Shown here: positions 18,006 through 28,034 of the stretch, in pieces
How positions within the stretch are numbered: position 1 is the first letter of the stretch
Layout: the number at the start of each line of letters is the position of its first letter
NCBI RefSeq assembly: GCF_030915485.1
Contig: NZ_CP133266.1
Location: 3,724,001 to 3,788,000 of the forward strand
Reading direction: 5' to 3'
Origin: Neobacillus sp. PS3-40
GTDB lineage: Bacteria > Bacillota > Bacilli > Bacillales > Cytobacillaceae
DNA length: 64,000 bases
Translations under genes and position numbers: made by a program
The notes under the pieces: generated by a model
What the model saw: the letters and a program-made list of their open reading frames with translations, nothing else
Told to the model about the DNA's origin: nothing
The model's database searches: none

Positions 18006-19088
18006 ATGAATATGGAAAAAATAAAGGTTCTTGTCGCTGATGATTCGGCATTTATGAGAAAGCTAATTCAGGATATTCTTTCAATGTCTAGTCAAATTGA
18101 AATAGTCGGTACAGCTCGTAACGGTGAAGATGTGATTAAAAAGATCAAAAATTTGAAACCAGATGTTGTGACTATGGATGTTGAAATGCCTATATTAAAT
18201 GGGATTGATGCCTTGAAGATAATAATGAAGGATGCACCCGTTCCGGTTGTTATGCTCTCAAGTACGACTCAAAAGGGAGCAGATAATACACTCCTTGCTA
18301 TTCAATACGGTGCAGTCGATTTTATCGCAAAACCATCGGGTTCGCTTTCTCTTGATCTAGCAAAAATTAGTGGAGAAATAATTGAGAAGGTTATTTCAGC
18401 AAGCAAAGCGAATTTACGCAGTCTTTCTAGCAATACTAGAGAGAAAAAAATATTTTCTTCACAAATACCAAATTGTAGTAAAATAGAACTAAATACAAGA
18501 TTAGTCTGGGAAAGTACAACAAAGAAAATTATTTGTATTGGGACATCAACTGGTGGCCCAAGAGCCCTGCAAGCGGTACTAACCAAACTCCCAGCAGATC
18601 TTAGAGCACCACTGCTAATTGTTCAGCATATGCCGCCAGGGTTTACAAGATCATTGGCAAGCCGACTTGATTCTTTATCAAAAATTACAGTTAAGGAAGC
18701 AGAAAATGATGAACTCTTGGAAAATGGTACAGCCTATATTGCTCCTGGGGGATACCATTTAACTGTAAAGAGAAGTGCTAGGGGGCTTGTTATTCAACTT
18801 GATCAGACACTTCCAATAAATGGGCACCGTCCATCTGTTGATACATTGTTTGAGTCTATTAGTAAAATTGCGGATTATGCGAAAATTGCTGTTATTATGA
18901 CTGGGATGGGAGCGGATGGGTCCAAGGGTTTAATCCACTTGAACAACTCTGGAAAATTAAAAGTAATTGCTGAATCAATAGATTCTTCCATTGTTTTTGG
19001 GATGCCAAAAGCAGCTATTTCTACCAATCTAGTCAATGAAGTACAGAATGTAGAGGATATCGCAAAAACTATTTTAAAATATGTTTAA
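18006..19088 (+). CDS. cheB: Chemotaxis protein-glutamate methylesterase/deamidase CheB
   Basis: CheB removes methyl groups from, and deamidates, chemoreceptors for adaptation. The N-terminal receiver domain has D12-D13 and the phosphorylation site D58 (MDVEMP). The C-terminal esterase domain has the catalytic Ser in GTSTGGP, His in VQHMPPGFT and Asp in MTGMGADGSKG. The 360-residue length is standard. It follows flhG by 3 bases and lies just before cheA, whose kinase domain phosphorylates CheB. An ATG two codons downstream is an alternative start. Confidence 0.98.
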   Translation: MNMEKIKVLVADDSAFMRKLIQDILSMSSQIEIVGTARNGEDVIKKIKNLKPDVVTMDVEMPILNGIDALKIIMKDAPVPVVMLSSTTQKGADNTLLAIQYGAVDFIAKPSGSLSLDLAKISGEIIEKVISASKANLRSLSSNTREKKIFSSQIPNCSKIELNTRLVWESTTKKIICIGTSTGGPRALQAVLTKLPADLRAPLLIVQHMPPGFTRSLASRLDSLSKITVKEAENDELLENGTAYIAPGGYHLTVKRSARGLVIQLDQTLPINGHRPSVDTLFESISKIADYAKIAVIMTGMGADGSKGLIHLNNSGKLKVIAESIDSSIVFGMPKAAISTNLVNEVQNVEDIAKTILKYV

Positions 19089-19107
19089 CACTTAGGGGTG
19101 ATGGTGC

Positions 19108-21156
19108 ATGGATATGAATCAATATTTAGAAATTTTTATTGAAGAAAGTAAAGAACACTTGCAAGCATGCAATCAACATTTGTTGGAATTGGAAAAAAAT
19201 CCAGATAATCTAGCAATTGTTAATGAAATTTTTCGTTCAGCCCACACTCTCAAAGGGATGTCGGCTACAATGGGCTATGAGGATTTAGCAAGCCTAACAC
19301 ATCAGATGGAGAATATTCTTGATGCCATTCGCCAATCACAGCTCCCAGTAACAGCTGAACTAATTGATGTTGTATTTTCAGCAACAGATCACTTAGAAGA
19401 AATGGTACAGTCTATTTCTGAAGGTGGAGATGGGAAATGCGATGTTACCGAAGTAATTCAGAAATTAAAGCAATTAGAAAAAGGGGAAAAACCAGTTCAA
19501 TCAGTTACTGTTAAAGAAATAGCTGCTACTACAGAATTGAAGAACTCGACAAAAAGTATTTACGATGAATTTGAATTGACTGTTTTACAGCAATCTACAG
19601 AGCAAGGATTTCATACATATGAAATTACGGTTACATTAAGAGAGGACTGTTTACTGAAAGCTGCAAGGGTATATATGGTTTTTGGTGTGCTAGAGAATGT
19701 TGGAGAAGTGATTAAAAGCAATCCAACAGTTGAACAGCTTGAAGAAGAACAATTTGATCAGGAATTTACAGTTACTTTTGTAACAATGGAACAAGAAAAT
19801 ACCATTAAACAGAAGGTCATGAATGTTTCCGAGGTTAAAAACGTTGAGGTTGTTCCATTTTCTACTAACGAAATGCGGAAGCAATTTGTTAAGTTGAAGG
19901 AAGAATTTGAACAGCCTATACAAGTAGAAAATAACGAAATGGAAACAATGGAAACAGTAGAACTTCTCACTGAAGAAACAAAGAAGCCTACTCAAAAGGC
20001 AAACTTAGCTAATAAAACGATTCGAGTAAATATCGAGAGATTAGATATTTTGATGAATTTATTTGAAGAACTAGTTATAGACAGAGGGAGACTTGAACAG
20101 ATTTCCCGTGACTTAAACAATCAGGAGCTTCATGAAACGGTAGAAAGAATGTCTAGAATTTCAGGAGACTTGCAAAATATTATTTTAAATATGCGCATGG
20201 TTCCTGTTGAAACCGTTTTTAATCGTTTTCCACGTATGGTTCGTCAACTAGCAAGAGATTTAAATAAAAAAATCAATCTTGAGATTATTGGTGCAGAAAC
20301 TGAGTTAGATCGAACTGTTATTGATGAAATTGGCGATCCGCTCGTTCATTTATTACGTAATGCTATTGATCATGGGATTGAAACGCCTAGTCTCAGAAAA
20401 TCAAAAGGGAAAATAGAAGAAGGAAATGTTTACTTAAAGGCATACCATAGCGGTAATCACATCTTCATTGAAATTGAAGATGATGGTGCAGGTATAAGTA
20501 GAGAGAAAGTATTAGCAAAAGCAATTCAAAATAAGATTATTTTTCCACAAGCTGCTGATACTCTAACAGATAGACAGGTGTACGAGCTCATATTTGCATC
20601 TGGTTTCTCTACTGCAGAAAAAATTTCTGATGTCTCAGGTCGTGGTGTTGGGCTTGATGTTGTTAAAAATACAATTGAGTCTCTTGGTGGTTCAGTATCT
20701 GTTGATTCTAATTTAGGAAAAGGTTCGGTATTTTCCATTCAATTACCATTAACGTTGTCAATCATTTCAGTCATGCTAGTTGGTATCCAGAATGAAAAGT
20801 TTGCTATACCACTATCTTCTATTATTGAAACAGCTATTGTTAAAAAAGAGGATATTTTAAATGCTCATAATCAAAAGGTTATTGATTTCCGGGGTAAAGT
20901 TGTACCACTCCTTTTCTTAAAAGATATCTTTAAAGTACCTCCTGTAAAGGAAACCAATGATTTCTATTCTGTTCTCATTGTAAGAAAAGGAGAAAAAATG
21001 GCTGGATTTGTTGTTGATTCCTTTATTGGACAACAGGAGGTCGTTTTAAAATCACTTGGGAACTATCTTGCAAATGTCTTTGCAATCTCTGGAGCTACGA
21101 TCCTTGGTGATGGGCAAGTTGCCTTAATTATTGATTCTAATGCTTTAATCAAATAA
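19108..21156 (+). CDS. cheA: Chemotaxis sensor histidine kinase CheA
   Basis: CheA is the receptor-coupled kinase for CheY and CheB. The HPt domain has the phosphorylated H46 in SAHTLKGMSATMG. A CheY/CheB-binding P2 domain (about 150-265), an acidic linker, the P3 dimerisation helices, the P4 ATPase domain (HLLRNAIDHGIE, DDGAGI and GRGVGLDVV boxes, about 360-545) and the C-terminal CheW-like P5 domain follow. All catalytic boxes are intact and the 682-residue length is normal. The ATG has TAGGGGTGAT upstream. cheW follows 36 bases later. Confidence 0.98.
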   Translation: MDMNQYLEIFIEESKEHLQACNQHLLELEKNPDNLAIVNEIFRSAHTLKGMSATMGYEDLASLTHQMENILDAIRQSQLPVTAELIDVVFSATDHLEEMVQSISEGGDGKCDVTEVIQKLKQLEKGEKPVQSVTVKEIAATTELKNSTKSIYDEFELTVLQQSTEQGFHTYEITVTLREDCLLKAARVYMVFGVLENVGEVIKSNPTVEQLEEEQFDQEFTVTFVTMEQENTIKQKVMNVSEVKNVEVVPFSTNEMRKQFVKLKEEFEQPIQVENNEMETMETVELLTEETKKPTQKANLANKTIRVNIERLDILMNLFEELVIDRGRLEQISRDLNNQELHETVERMSRISGDLQNIILNMRMVPVETVFNRFPRMVRQLARDLNKKINLEIIGAETELDRTVIDEIGDPLVHLLRNAIDHGIETPSLRKSKGKIEEGNVYLKAYHSGNHIFIEIEDDGAGISREKVLAKAIQNKIIFPQAADTLTDRQVYELIFASGFSTAEKISDVSGRGVGLDVVKNTIESLGGSVSVDSNLGKGSVFSIQLPLTLSIISVMLVGIQNEKFAIPLSSIIETAIVKKEDILNAHNQKVIDFRGKVVPLLFLKDIFKVPPVKETNDFYSVLIVRKGEKMAGFVVDSFIGQQEVVLKSLGNYLANVFAISGATILGDGQVALIIDSNALIK

Positions 21157-21192
21157 GTTACCAGAAACATAATCGTAAGGAGTGAGATAGCA

Positions 21193-21660
21193 GTGGTAGA
21201 GACATTAACCCAAGAACTTAAAATTATCGTTTTTCAACTAAAGGAAAAAGAATATGCTATACCGGTTGAACAGGTCCGATCCATTGAAAAAGAGCAGCAT
21301 ATTACGAGGGTTCCAGGTGTAGCTACGTATATAAATGGTGTGATTAACCTACGTGGGGTGGTAACTCCAATTGTAGATTTGGGAAAACGATTAGACCTAG
21401 GTGAAGCAGAAAAAACTGAAAATACTAGAATTATTATTGCTGTTTTCAATGAAATAGAAGTTGGCTTCATTGTAGATGCTGCTAATGATGTATTGGATAT
21501 TCCTAGAGACTCTATTGAGCCGCCACCTGAAATTGTTGGTGGAACAGAGGAAGAGTATATCAATGGTGTTGTAAAGATCGGTAAAAGGCTTTTAATTTTG
21601 TTGGATCTTGAAATGGTGATGAATGGAGTTGCACAAGTAAATAGGATAGAAGGGAATTAG
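21193..21660 (+). CDS. cheW: Chemotaxis coupling protein CheW
   Basis: CheW links receptors to CheA. The 155-residue product is a single CheW domain with KIIVFQLKEKEYAIPVEQVRSIE at the start (about residues 9-31) and the conserved YINGVINLRGVVTPIVDLGKR segment, which contains the receptor-contact Arg. A GTG start follows AAGGAGTGAG. cheC follows 11 bases after its stop. Confidence 0.98.
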   Translation: MVETLTQELKIIVFQLKEKEYAIPVEQVRSIEKEQHITRVPGVATYINGVINLRGVVTPIVDLGKRLDLGEAEKTENTRIIIAVFNEIEVGFIVDAANDVLDIPRDSIEPPPEIVGGTEEEYINGVVKIGKRLLILLDLEMVMNGVAQVNRIEGN

Positions 21661-21671
21661 GGTATAAGGTA

Positions 21672-22313
21672 ATGACATTTATAAATCAATTCACTACCGT
21701 GCATCTTGATTTTCTGAAGGAAATAGGTAATATTGGAGCAGGAAATGCAGCAACAGCTCTTTCAAAACTTCTGAATAAGAAAATTGAAATGAATGTCCCA
21801 GATGTTCGAATTGTTAGTTTTGATGAAATGGTTGAAATGGCAGGAGGAGCAGAAAATGTAGTAGCCAGCGTTTTTCTTCGAATTGAAGGAGATGCACCTG
21901 GTAGTATGTTCTTTGTTCTCCCCCTTCACCAGGCGAACCACTTTATAAAACAAATGATTGGGGATATACATTTTTCATTTGAGCAACCTCCCTATAATGA
22001 AATGGCACTTTCCGCTCTACAGGAATTAGGGAATATCTTAAGTGGTTCCTATTTAACGGCACTTTCTGATTTTACGCATATCTCTCTTTACCCGTCTGTT
22101 CCAGCATTAGAAATAGACATGGTAGGGGCTATTATTAGCTTTGGACTGATTGAACATTCGCAAGTAAGTGATTATGCAATCGTTATTGACACTGCTTTAA
22201 ACGAAGAAGGCTTCGTAAGTACAGAAACTGTTAACGGCCATTTCTTTTTATTACCTGACCCTAATTCATTTAAAACTCTTTTTAAAGCATTAGGAGTTGA
22301 GGATAATGAATAA
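21672..22313 (+). CDS. cheC: CheY-P phosphatase CheC
   Basis: CheC dephosphorylates CheY-P and also binds CheD for receptor adaptation. Both active-site motifs of the family (D/S-x3-E-x2-N) are visible: DFLKEIGN near residue 14 and SALQELGN near residue 113. The 213-residue product is close to the normal length. cheD starts inside its last codons, so the two partners are translated together. Confidence 0.96.
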   Translation: MTFINQFTTVHLDFLKEIGNIGAGNAATALSKLLNKKIEMNVPDVRIVSFDEMVEMAGGAENVVASVFLRIEGDAPGSMFFVLPLHQANHFIKQMIGDIHFSFEQPPYNEMALSALQELGNILSGSYLTALSDFTHISLYPSVPALEIDMVGAIISFGLIEHSQVSDYAIVIDTALNEEGFVSTETVNGHFFLLPDPNSFKTLFKALGVEDNE

Positions 22314-22803
22314 TACCTTAAGTGTTGAAAAAGTGGGAATTGCTGATTTGAAACTTGTAAAAACCCCACAGCTTATTCGTACCTCAGGTTTAGGGTCGTG
22401 TGTTGGTGTTATCATATATGATTTTGAAAGAAAAATTGCGGGAATGGCACATGTAATGCTTCCCGAATCATCACTTGCAAAAGATAACAATTTCAATCCA
22501 GCAAAGTATGCGGATACTGCAGTTGAAAAACTCGTATCACTTCTTGTCGCCAACGGGGCGAAGGCTACATCTCTAAAAGCAAAAATGGCAGGTGGAGCAC
22601 AAATGTTCCAATTTTCCTCGGCTAACGAATTAATGAGGATTGGACCAAGAAATGTTTCAGCGGTTAGAAATGAGTTAGATCGCTTTAATATCCATATAGT
22701 AAGTGAAGATGTAGGCGGAAACAGTGGGCGAACCATTGAATTTAACCCGACGAATGGAATACTTCTTATTAAAACGGTCAATAAGGGTACAAAAGAAATA
22801 TAA
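22306..22803 (+). CDS. cheD: Chemoreceptor glutamine deamidase CheD
   Basis: CheD deamidates receptor glutamines and is stimulated by binding CheC. The catalytic Cys lies in [10 protein letters not shown] and the His in MAHVMLPES, with the GGAQMF motif further on. I chose ATG 22306 because TAGGAG at 22291-22296 lies 9 bases upstream; a TTG at 22297 is in frame but abuts that site. The gene overlaps the end of cheC by 8 bases. Confidence 0.96.
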   Translation: MNNTLSVEKVGIADLKLVKTPQLIRTSGLGSCVGVIIYDFERKIAGMAHVMLPESSLAKDNNFNPAKYADTAVEKLVSLLVANGAKATSLKAKMAGGAQMFQFSSANELMRIGPRNVSAVRNELDRFNIHIVSEDVGGNSGRTIEFNPTNGILLIKTVNKGTKEI

Positions 22804-22898
22804 AACAATTGGGAATGAATCTGATATTCGGTAAATTTTCACTTAATCTGTTGATTGATATATTTTACTTTAGTCACGCTAATGTGGGGGTGGTAATC

Positions 22899-23666
22899 AT
22901 GGTTCAGGCATTTACAGAGGAAGAACAAGTATGCTGGCAAAAGTGGATTCAGGAAAGGGACATTAATGCTGGGAATTTCCTCGTCCAAAAGTATATGCCA
23001 CTTGTTTCCTACCATGTTCAGCGGATCGCAGTCAGTTTGCCAAAGAATGTATCAAGGGATGACTTGCGTAGTCTTGGTTTGTTTGGATTATATGATGCAC
23101 TAGAGAAATTTGATCATTCCCGAGATTTAAAATTCGATACATATGCATCTTTCCGGGTAAGAGGTGCGATAATTGATGGTTTAAGAAAGGAAGACTGGCT
23201 TCCAAGAAATACGAGGGAAAAAGCTAAGAAAATAGATTCAACCATTCAAATACTCGAACAGCGCTTGGGTGGTATTGTTACTGTTTCTGATATTGCAAAA
23301 GAACTCGATATGGACGTAGAAGAAATTCAGACTATAATGAATGAACAATTTTTTGCGAATATATTATCGATGGATGAACAGCCTTCAGACCAAGAAGATA
23401 GAGAAGGAACTTCTTTTATTTTAAAGGATGAGAAGGTTGACCTACCTGAAGAAATACTGGTGAAAAATGAGCAGATAGCTGAACTTTCTCTTTTAATTGA
23501 AGATTTAAGTGAAAAAGAGCAATTGGTTATTAGCCTTTTTTATAAAGAAGAGCTGACCTTAACTGAAATTGGACAAGTCATGAAGCTGTCAACATCAAGA
23601 ATTTCACAAATTCATTCAAAAGCTCTTTTTAAGCTAAGGCATTCATTATTAAAAATCAATATATAA
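22899..23666 (+). CDS. sigD: Flagellar/motility RNA polymerase sigma factor SigD
   Basis: SigD (FliA type) drives transcription of filament, chemoreceptor and autolysin genes once the hook is finished. Region 2 holds DLRSLGLFGLYDALEKFD and LKFDTYASFRVRGAIIDGLR; region 4 ends with the helix-turn-helix LTEIGQVMKLSTSRISQIHSKAL. The frame is open back to 22809, but the ATG at 22899 gives the normal SigD length (255 residues) and has a GGGGGTGG site just upstream. This leaves a 95-base spacer after cheD. The anti-sigma factor FlgM is not in the window. Confidence 0.97.
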   Translation: MVQAFTEEEQVCWQKWIQERDINAGNFLVQKYMPLVSYHVQRIAVSLPKNVSRDDLRSLGLFGLYDALEKFDHSRDLKFDTYASFRVRGAIIDGLRKEDWLPRNTREKAKKIDSTIQILEQRLGGIVTVSDIAKELDMDVEEIQTIMNEQFFANILSMDEQPSDQEDREGTSFILKDEKVDLPEEILVKNEQIAELSLLIEDLSEKEQLVISLFYKEELTLTEIGQVMKLSTSRISQIHSKALFKLRHSLLKINI

Positions 23667-23702
23667 ACGATTCGCCTATCTTAATAACGGGGTAGTGATC
23701 AG

Positions 23703-24020
23703 ATGAGCCTTAAATTAATTGAAATGCAAATTGCCCTTCCAAGAACAGTTGACGCAGCTAAATTACATGAACAACTTTCCCATCGGGGGCAGCTTTCAAA
23801 TGACCATGCATCTATGCAAATGAAACAAGAAGAAATAAAACTTAGATCTTCTGTAATTAAACAGGAGCAAAAAGACAAAGCAAATTTGCATCATGGTGGG
23901 CAAAATTCTGAAGGGGAAAACAAACAACCTGAACAAAGAACGAAAGATAGCCAGAATGAGGTTCAGCAGCCTGGAGATAAACATCCTTACAAAGGGAACT
24001 TCCTAGATTTTAGCGGATAG
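23703..24020 (+). CDS. Small conserved protein between sigD and swrB, function unknown
   Basis: The predicted protein has 105 residues. The N-terminal third (MSLKLIEMQIALPRTVDAAKLHEQ) looks ordered. The rest is hydrophilic, with a Lys/Glu/Gln helix followed by a low-complexity tail ending in YKGNFLDFSG. There is no signal peptide, membrane segment or motif I can name. I believe similar short proteins occur at this place in other Bacillaceae, though I do not recall one in B. subtilis. Coding is supported by codon use like its neighbours, a GGGGTAGTGATC site upstream, and its tight fit between sigD and swrB. A role in motility is inferred only from position. Confidence 0.75.
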   Translation: MSLKLIEMQIALPRTVDAAKLHEQLSHRGQLSNDHASMQMKQEEIKLRSSVIKQEQKDKANLHHGGQNSEGENKQPEQRTKDSQNEVQQPGDKHPYKGNFLDFSG

Positions 24021-24029
24021 AGGGATAAC

Positions 24030-24680
24030 ATGACCACATTTCTGTTATTAATCAGCCTTTTATTAAATGGAGTGGCCATATTCTCGATTATTATCTTATT
24101 TGCGAGGCAAAATAGGCTATTAGAGGTTGAAAAAAGGCAAGAAAAGTTGATTAGAGACGTGGAAGAAATCATTTCTTCTTCCCTTTTTGAAATGAAAGAG
24201 GAGAATGAAGCATTCATCCAAAGGTTTAAAAAAATATCAAGTCAGACAACTACATCTGTTGTTTTTTCAAAACAGCCGAAAACAGATAAACCCATTTCAA
24301 ATGATAATTCAGCTGAGTTAATAGCACCTGTTTGGGTTGAAAAAGCAGGATCAGGTTTTAAAAAACAAGCTGTAAAAGCTTACCAAACTTCTTCATTACC
24401 TCGAGAAGTAAATGTTCTTCATACAGCTAATGATGAGATCCTTTCTGAATTAAGCTACGAAGCTGAAAGGAAAAATGCTACTGATCAAAAAGTATCATCG
24501 GCTAAAGGTAAAGAAAATGAAACTTCTCAAATGTCTCATGAAGAGATTTATAGGGATCTTTTCGTAAATCAAGTTCTCATTTTGCAAAAAGATGGCTTAA
24601 CTACTGAAGAAATTGCTAAAAAACTAGGTAAAGGCAATACTGAAATTGAACTTTTATTAAAATTTAGCAAAAAAGAATAG
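24030..24680 (+). CDS. swrB: Swarming motility protein SwrB-like
   Basis: The predicted 216-residue protein has one N-terminal membrane segment (about residues 2-24), a coiled-coil region (about 28-75), a low-complexity middle, and a C-terminal domain with DLFVNQVLILQKDGLTTEEIAKKLGKGNTEIELLLKF (given here by its ends at about 172-212), which resembles a helix-turn-helix. This is the SwrB/YlxL architecture. In B. subtilis SwrB promotes activation of the flagellar export apparatus and raises motility gene expression through SigD. It is the last gene of the motility operon; the rpsB promoter starts 6 bases after its stop. Confidence 0.85.
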   Translation: MTTFLLLISLLLNGVAIFSIIILFARQNRLLEVEKRQEKLIRDVEEIISSSLFEMKEENEAFIQRFKKISSQTTTSVVFSKQPKTDKPISNDNSAELIAPVWVEKAGSGFKKQAVKAYQTSSLPREVNVLHTANDEILSELSYEAERKNATDQKVSSAKGKENETSQMSHEEIYRDLFVNQVLILQKDGLTTEEIAKKLGKGNTEIELLLKFSKKE

Positions 24681-24686
24681 TAATAG

Positions 24687-24715
24687 TTGATTGTAAACAT
24701 TACTTGTGCTATATT
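24687..24715 (+). promoter_or_regulatory. Vegetative promoter of rpsB (extended -10)
   Basis: A TTGATT -35 box (24687-24692), a 17-base spacer and a TATATT -10 box (24710-24715) with an upstream TG (24707-24708) form a strong sigma-A promoter. It lies directly after swrB and would start transcription near 24722, giving a leader of about 110 bases before rpsB. Confidence 0.85.
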
Positions 24716-24737
24716 ATTATCTGGTGTTAAAAACACA

Positions 24738-24801
24738 CGCTCATGGATTTAAACAGATGGTGCTGTTTAATTACAGTTTTTGTTTAAGAATGAGATGAGC
24801 G
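24738..24801 (+). promoter_or_regulatory. Structured 5' leader of rpsB, candidate S2 autoregulatory or attenuator element
   Basis: An outer 7-bp stem pairs CGCTCAT (24738-24744) with ATGAGCG (24795-24801). Inside it, TTAAACAG (24749-24756) pairs with CTGTTTAA (24763-24770) around a 6-base loop, followed by a TTTTTGTTT tract at 24777-24785. The inner hairpin and tract resemble a weak intrinsic terminator, and the outer stem ends 22 bases before the GGAGG of rpsB. Binding by ribosomal protein S2 is inference. Confidence 0.6.
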
Positions 24802-24832
24802 GAGGAAGTAAAAACCATTAGGAGGAAAAAAC

Positions 24833-25543
24833 ATGTCAGTCATTTCAATGAAGCAATTACTTGAAGCTGGTGTACATTTTGGACACCAAACTCGCCGCTG
24901 GAACCCTAAGATGAAGAAATATATCTTCACAGAGCGTAACGGCATCTATATTATCGACCTTCAAAAAACAGTTAAAAAGGTTGAAGAAGCTTACAATTGG
25001 GTAAGAGAACTTGCTGGTAACGGCGGAACATTCCTATTTGTTGGTACTAAGAAACAAGCTCAAGACTCTGTTAAAGAAGAAGCAGCTCGTTCTGGTATGT
25101 ACTTTGTTAACCAACGTTGGTTGGGTGGTACATTAACAAACTTCGAAACAATTCAAAAACGTATTAGACGTTTAAAAGATATCGAAAGAATGTCTGAAGA
25201 TGGCACTTTCGAAGTATTACCTAAAAAAGAAGTTGTTCAATTAAAGAAACAACAAGAACGCCTTGAAAAATTCTTAGGCGGAATTAAAGATATGAAACGT
25301 CTTCCAGATGCTTTGTTCATTATCGACCCACGTAAAGAGCGCATCGCAGTTGCGGAAGCACATAAATTAAATATTCCTATCGTTGCTATTGTTGATACAA
25401 ACTGTGATCCAGACGAGATCGATGTTGTAATCCCAGCAAACGACGATGCTATCCGTGCTGTTAAACTACTAACAGGCAAAATGGCAGATGCTATTTTAGA
25501 AGCTAAGCAAGGCGAAGAAACTGCAGAACCTGTTGCTGAATAA
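24833..25543 (+). CDS. rpsB: 30S ribosomal protein S2
   Basis: S2 is a late-assembling protein of the small subunit. The 236-residue sequence is unmistakable: [20 protein letters not shown] at the start, followed by [10 protein letters not shown], then [13 protein letters not shown] and [12 protein letters not shown], with an acidic C-terminal tail. A TTAGGAGGAAAA site precedes the ATG. It is expressed from its own promoter and is separated from tsf by an intrinsic terminator, so tsf probably depends on readthrough or a second start. Confidence 0.99.
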   Translation: MSVISMKQLLEAGVHFGHQTRRWNPKMKKYIFTERNGIYIIDLQKTVKKVEEAYNWVRELAGNGGTFLFVGTKKQAQDSVKEEAARSGMYFVNQRWLGGTLTNFETIQKRIRRLKDIERMSEDGTFEVLPKKEVVQLKKQQERLEKFLGGIKDMKRLPDALFIIDPRKERIAVAEAHKLNIPIVAIVDTNCDPDEIDVVIPANDDAIRAVKLLTGKMADAILEAKQGEETAEPVAE

Positions 25544-25562
25544 TAAACGCTTTTAGAGAAAT

Positions 25563-25604
25563 AAAAAGGTGATAAGAGGGAGCACCCTTTATCACCTTTT
25601 TTTA
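25563..25604 (+). terminator. Intrinsic terminator between rpsB and tsf
   Basis: AAAAAGGTGATAA (25563-25575) pairs with TTATCACCTTTTT (25589-25601) around a purine-rich loop and runs into a T tract. The stem is 13 bp. It probably gives partial termination so that rpsB transcripts exceed tsf transcripts; this split is inference. Confidence 0.9.
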
Positions 25605-25678
25605 AAGATATTGTTTATCTCGACCTTGTAAGGTTAAATATGTGAATACATACAAAATATTAAGGAGGAAAAAATATT

Positions 25679-26560
25679 ATGAATATTACTGCACAAATGG
25701 TTAAAGAACTTCGTGAAAAAACAGGCGCAGGTATGATGGACTGCAAAAAAGCACTTCAAGAATCTGATGGTGATATGGAAAAAGCAATTGATTTCCTTCG
25801 TGAAAAAGGGATTGCAAAAGCTGCTAAAAAATCAGATCGTATTGCTGCTGAAGGTATAACAGCTATTCAAGAAGAAGGCAATGAAGCTGTTATTCTTGAA
25901 GTAAACTCAGAAACAGACTTCGTTGCAAAAAACGAAGGCTTTCAAACTCTTGTTAAAGAATTAGCAACACATCTTTTAAAGAATAAGCCTGCAGATGTTG
26001 AAGAAGCTAATGCTCAAACAATGGATAATGGTGCAACAGTTTCCGACCATATCAATGCTGCAATTGCAAAAATCGGAGAAAAACTTTCTCTACGCCGTTT
26101 TGAAATTAAAACAAAAACAGATAATGATGCATTTGGTGCATATCTTCATATGGGTGGACGTATTGCTGTATTAACAGTTCTTGAAGGTACAACTGATGCT
26201 GCTTCAGCAAAAGACGTTGCTATGCATATCGCGGCATTAAATCCAAAATATGTATCTCGTGACGAAGTTTCACAGGAAGAAGTGGAACATGAGCGTGAAG
26301 TATTGACACAACAAGCTCTTAATGAAGGTAAGCCTGAAAAGATCGTAGCAAAAATGGTTGAGGGACGTCTTGGCAAGTATTTCGAAGATGTTTGTGTTCT
26401 TGATCAGTCATTCGTTAAAAACCCAGATCAAAAGGTTCGTCAATTTGTTGAATCTAAGGGTGCAACTGTACGAGAATTCGTTCGTTACGAAGTTGGAGAA
26501 GGTCTAGAGAAACGCGAAGAGAACTTTGCTGAAGAAGTAATGAACCAAGTGAACAAATAA
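25679..26560 (+). CDS. tsf: Translation elongation factor Ts
   Basis: EF-Ts recycles EF-Tu by nucleotide exchange. The 293-residue protein has the N-terminal UBA-like domain ([16 protein letters not shown], residues 10-25), the EF-Tu-contact motif [10 protein letters not shown] near residue 80 and a coiled-coil C-terminal half. An AAGGAGG site precedes the ATG. A weak possible promoter (TTGTTT at 25611, TTAAAT at 25634) follows the rpsB terminator; I would not rely on it. Confidence 0.99.
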   Translation: MNITAQMVKELREKTGAGMMDCKKALQESDGDMEKAIDFLREKGIAKAAKKSDRIAAEGITAIQEEGNEAVILEVNSETDFVAKNEGFQTLVKELATHLLKNKPADVEEANAQTMDNGATVSDHINAAIAKIGEKLSLRRFEIKTKTDNDAFGAYLHMGGRIAVLTVLEGTTDAASAKDVAMHIAALNPKYVSRDEVSQEEVEHEREVLTQQALNEGKPEKIVAKMVEGRLGKYFEDVCVLDQSFVKNPDQKVRQFVESKGATVREFVRYEVGEGLEKREENFAEEVMNQVNK

Positions 26561-26633
26561 AAAATAACATTTTCTTGTCATTTGCCATGATTATGGTGAA
26601 TTTTCATGATGATTTGAGAAGGTTTATTATTGA

Positions 26634-27433
<800 letters not shown>

Positions 27434-27434
<1 letters not shown>

Positions 27435-27991
27435 TGCCAAAACAAGTTATCGCAAACACGAAAGAAAAAATGACAAAAGCGATTCAAGCCTATACAAGAG
27501 AACTCGCAAGTGTTCGTGCTGGAAGAGCCAGTGCCTCATTGCTCGATCGAATTATGGTAGATTATTATGGTGCTCCAACACCAGTCAATCAACTTGCTGG
27601 AATTTCTACTCCTGAAGCAAGGTTGCTTATTATCCAGCCATACGATAAAACGATTCTTGGTAGCATTGAAAAAGCAATTCTAAAATCGGATTTAGGACTA
27701 AACCCATCAAATGATGGCTCAATTATCCGAATTTCTATCCCACAACTAACCGAAGAGCGCCGGAAAGATTTGGTTAAAGTCATTAAAAAAGAGTCGGAAG
27801 AAGCAAAAATCGGCATTAGAAACATTCGCCGGGACGCAAATGATGATTTTAAGAAGCTAGAAAAAAATGGTGAGATTACAGAAGATGCTCTTCGCGGCTA
27901 TTCTGAAGATATCCAGAAGCTAACAGATGAACATATAACTAAAATCGATAACATAACAAAAGAAAAAGAAAAAGAAATAATGGAAGTATAA
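27434..27991 (+). CDS. frr: Ribosome recycling factor
   Basis: RRF splits post-termination ribosomes with EF-G. The 185-residue protein has the long-helix bundle and hinge signature: [19 protein letters not shown], then TPVNQLA and the [11 protein letters not shown]-like [13 protein letters not shown]. Length is normal. It is coupled to pyrH through a TAATG overlap and followed by a terminator. Confidence 0.99.
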
Positions 27992-27997
27992 ATAGCT

Positions 27998-28026
27998 AAG
28001 GCCCTCTTTTTTTAGGGGGTTTTTTC
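27998..28026 (+). terminator. Intrinsic terminator after frr
   Basis: CCCTC (28002-28006) pairs with GGGGG (28015-28019) around a T-rich loop, extended by weak outer pairs into the following six T bases. The stem is short but GC-rich and lies 6 bases after the frr stop. Confidence 0.7.
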
Positions 28027-28034
28027 TCTATTTT

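Noticed and set aside
22290-22808. Antisense open frame of 172 codons opposite cheD
   Set aside because: It lies wholly opposite cheD, has no ribosome binding site or family resemblance, and its composition is that of a complementary-strand shadow.
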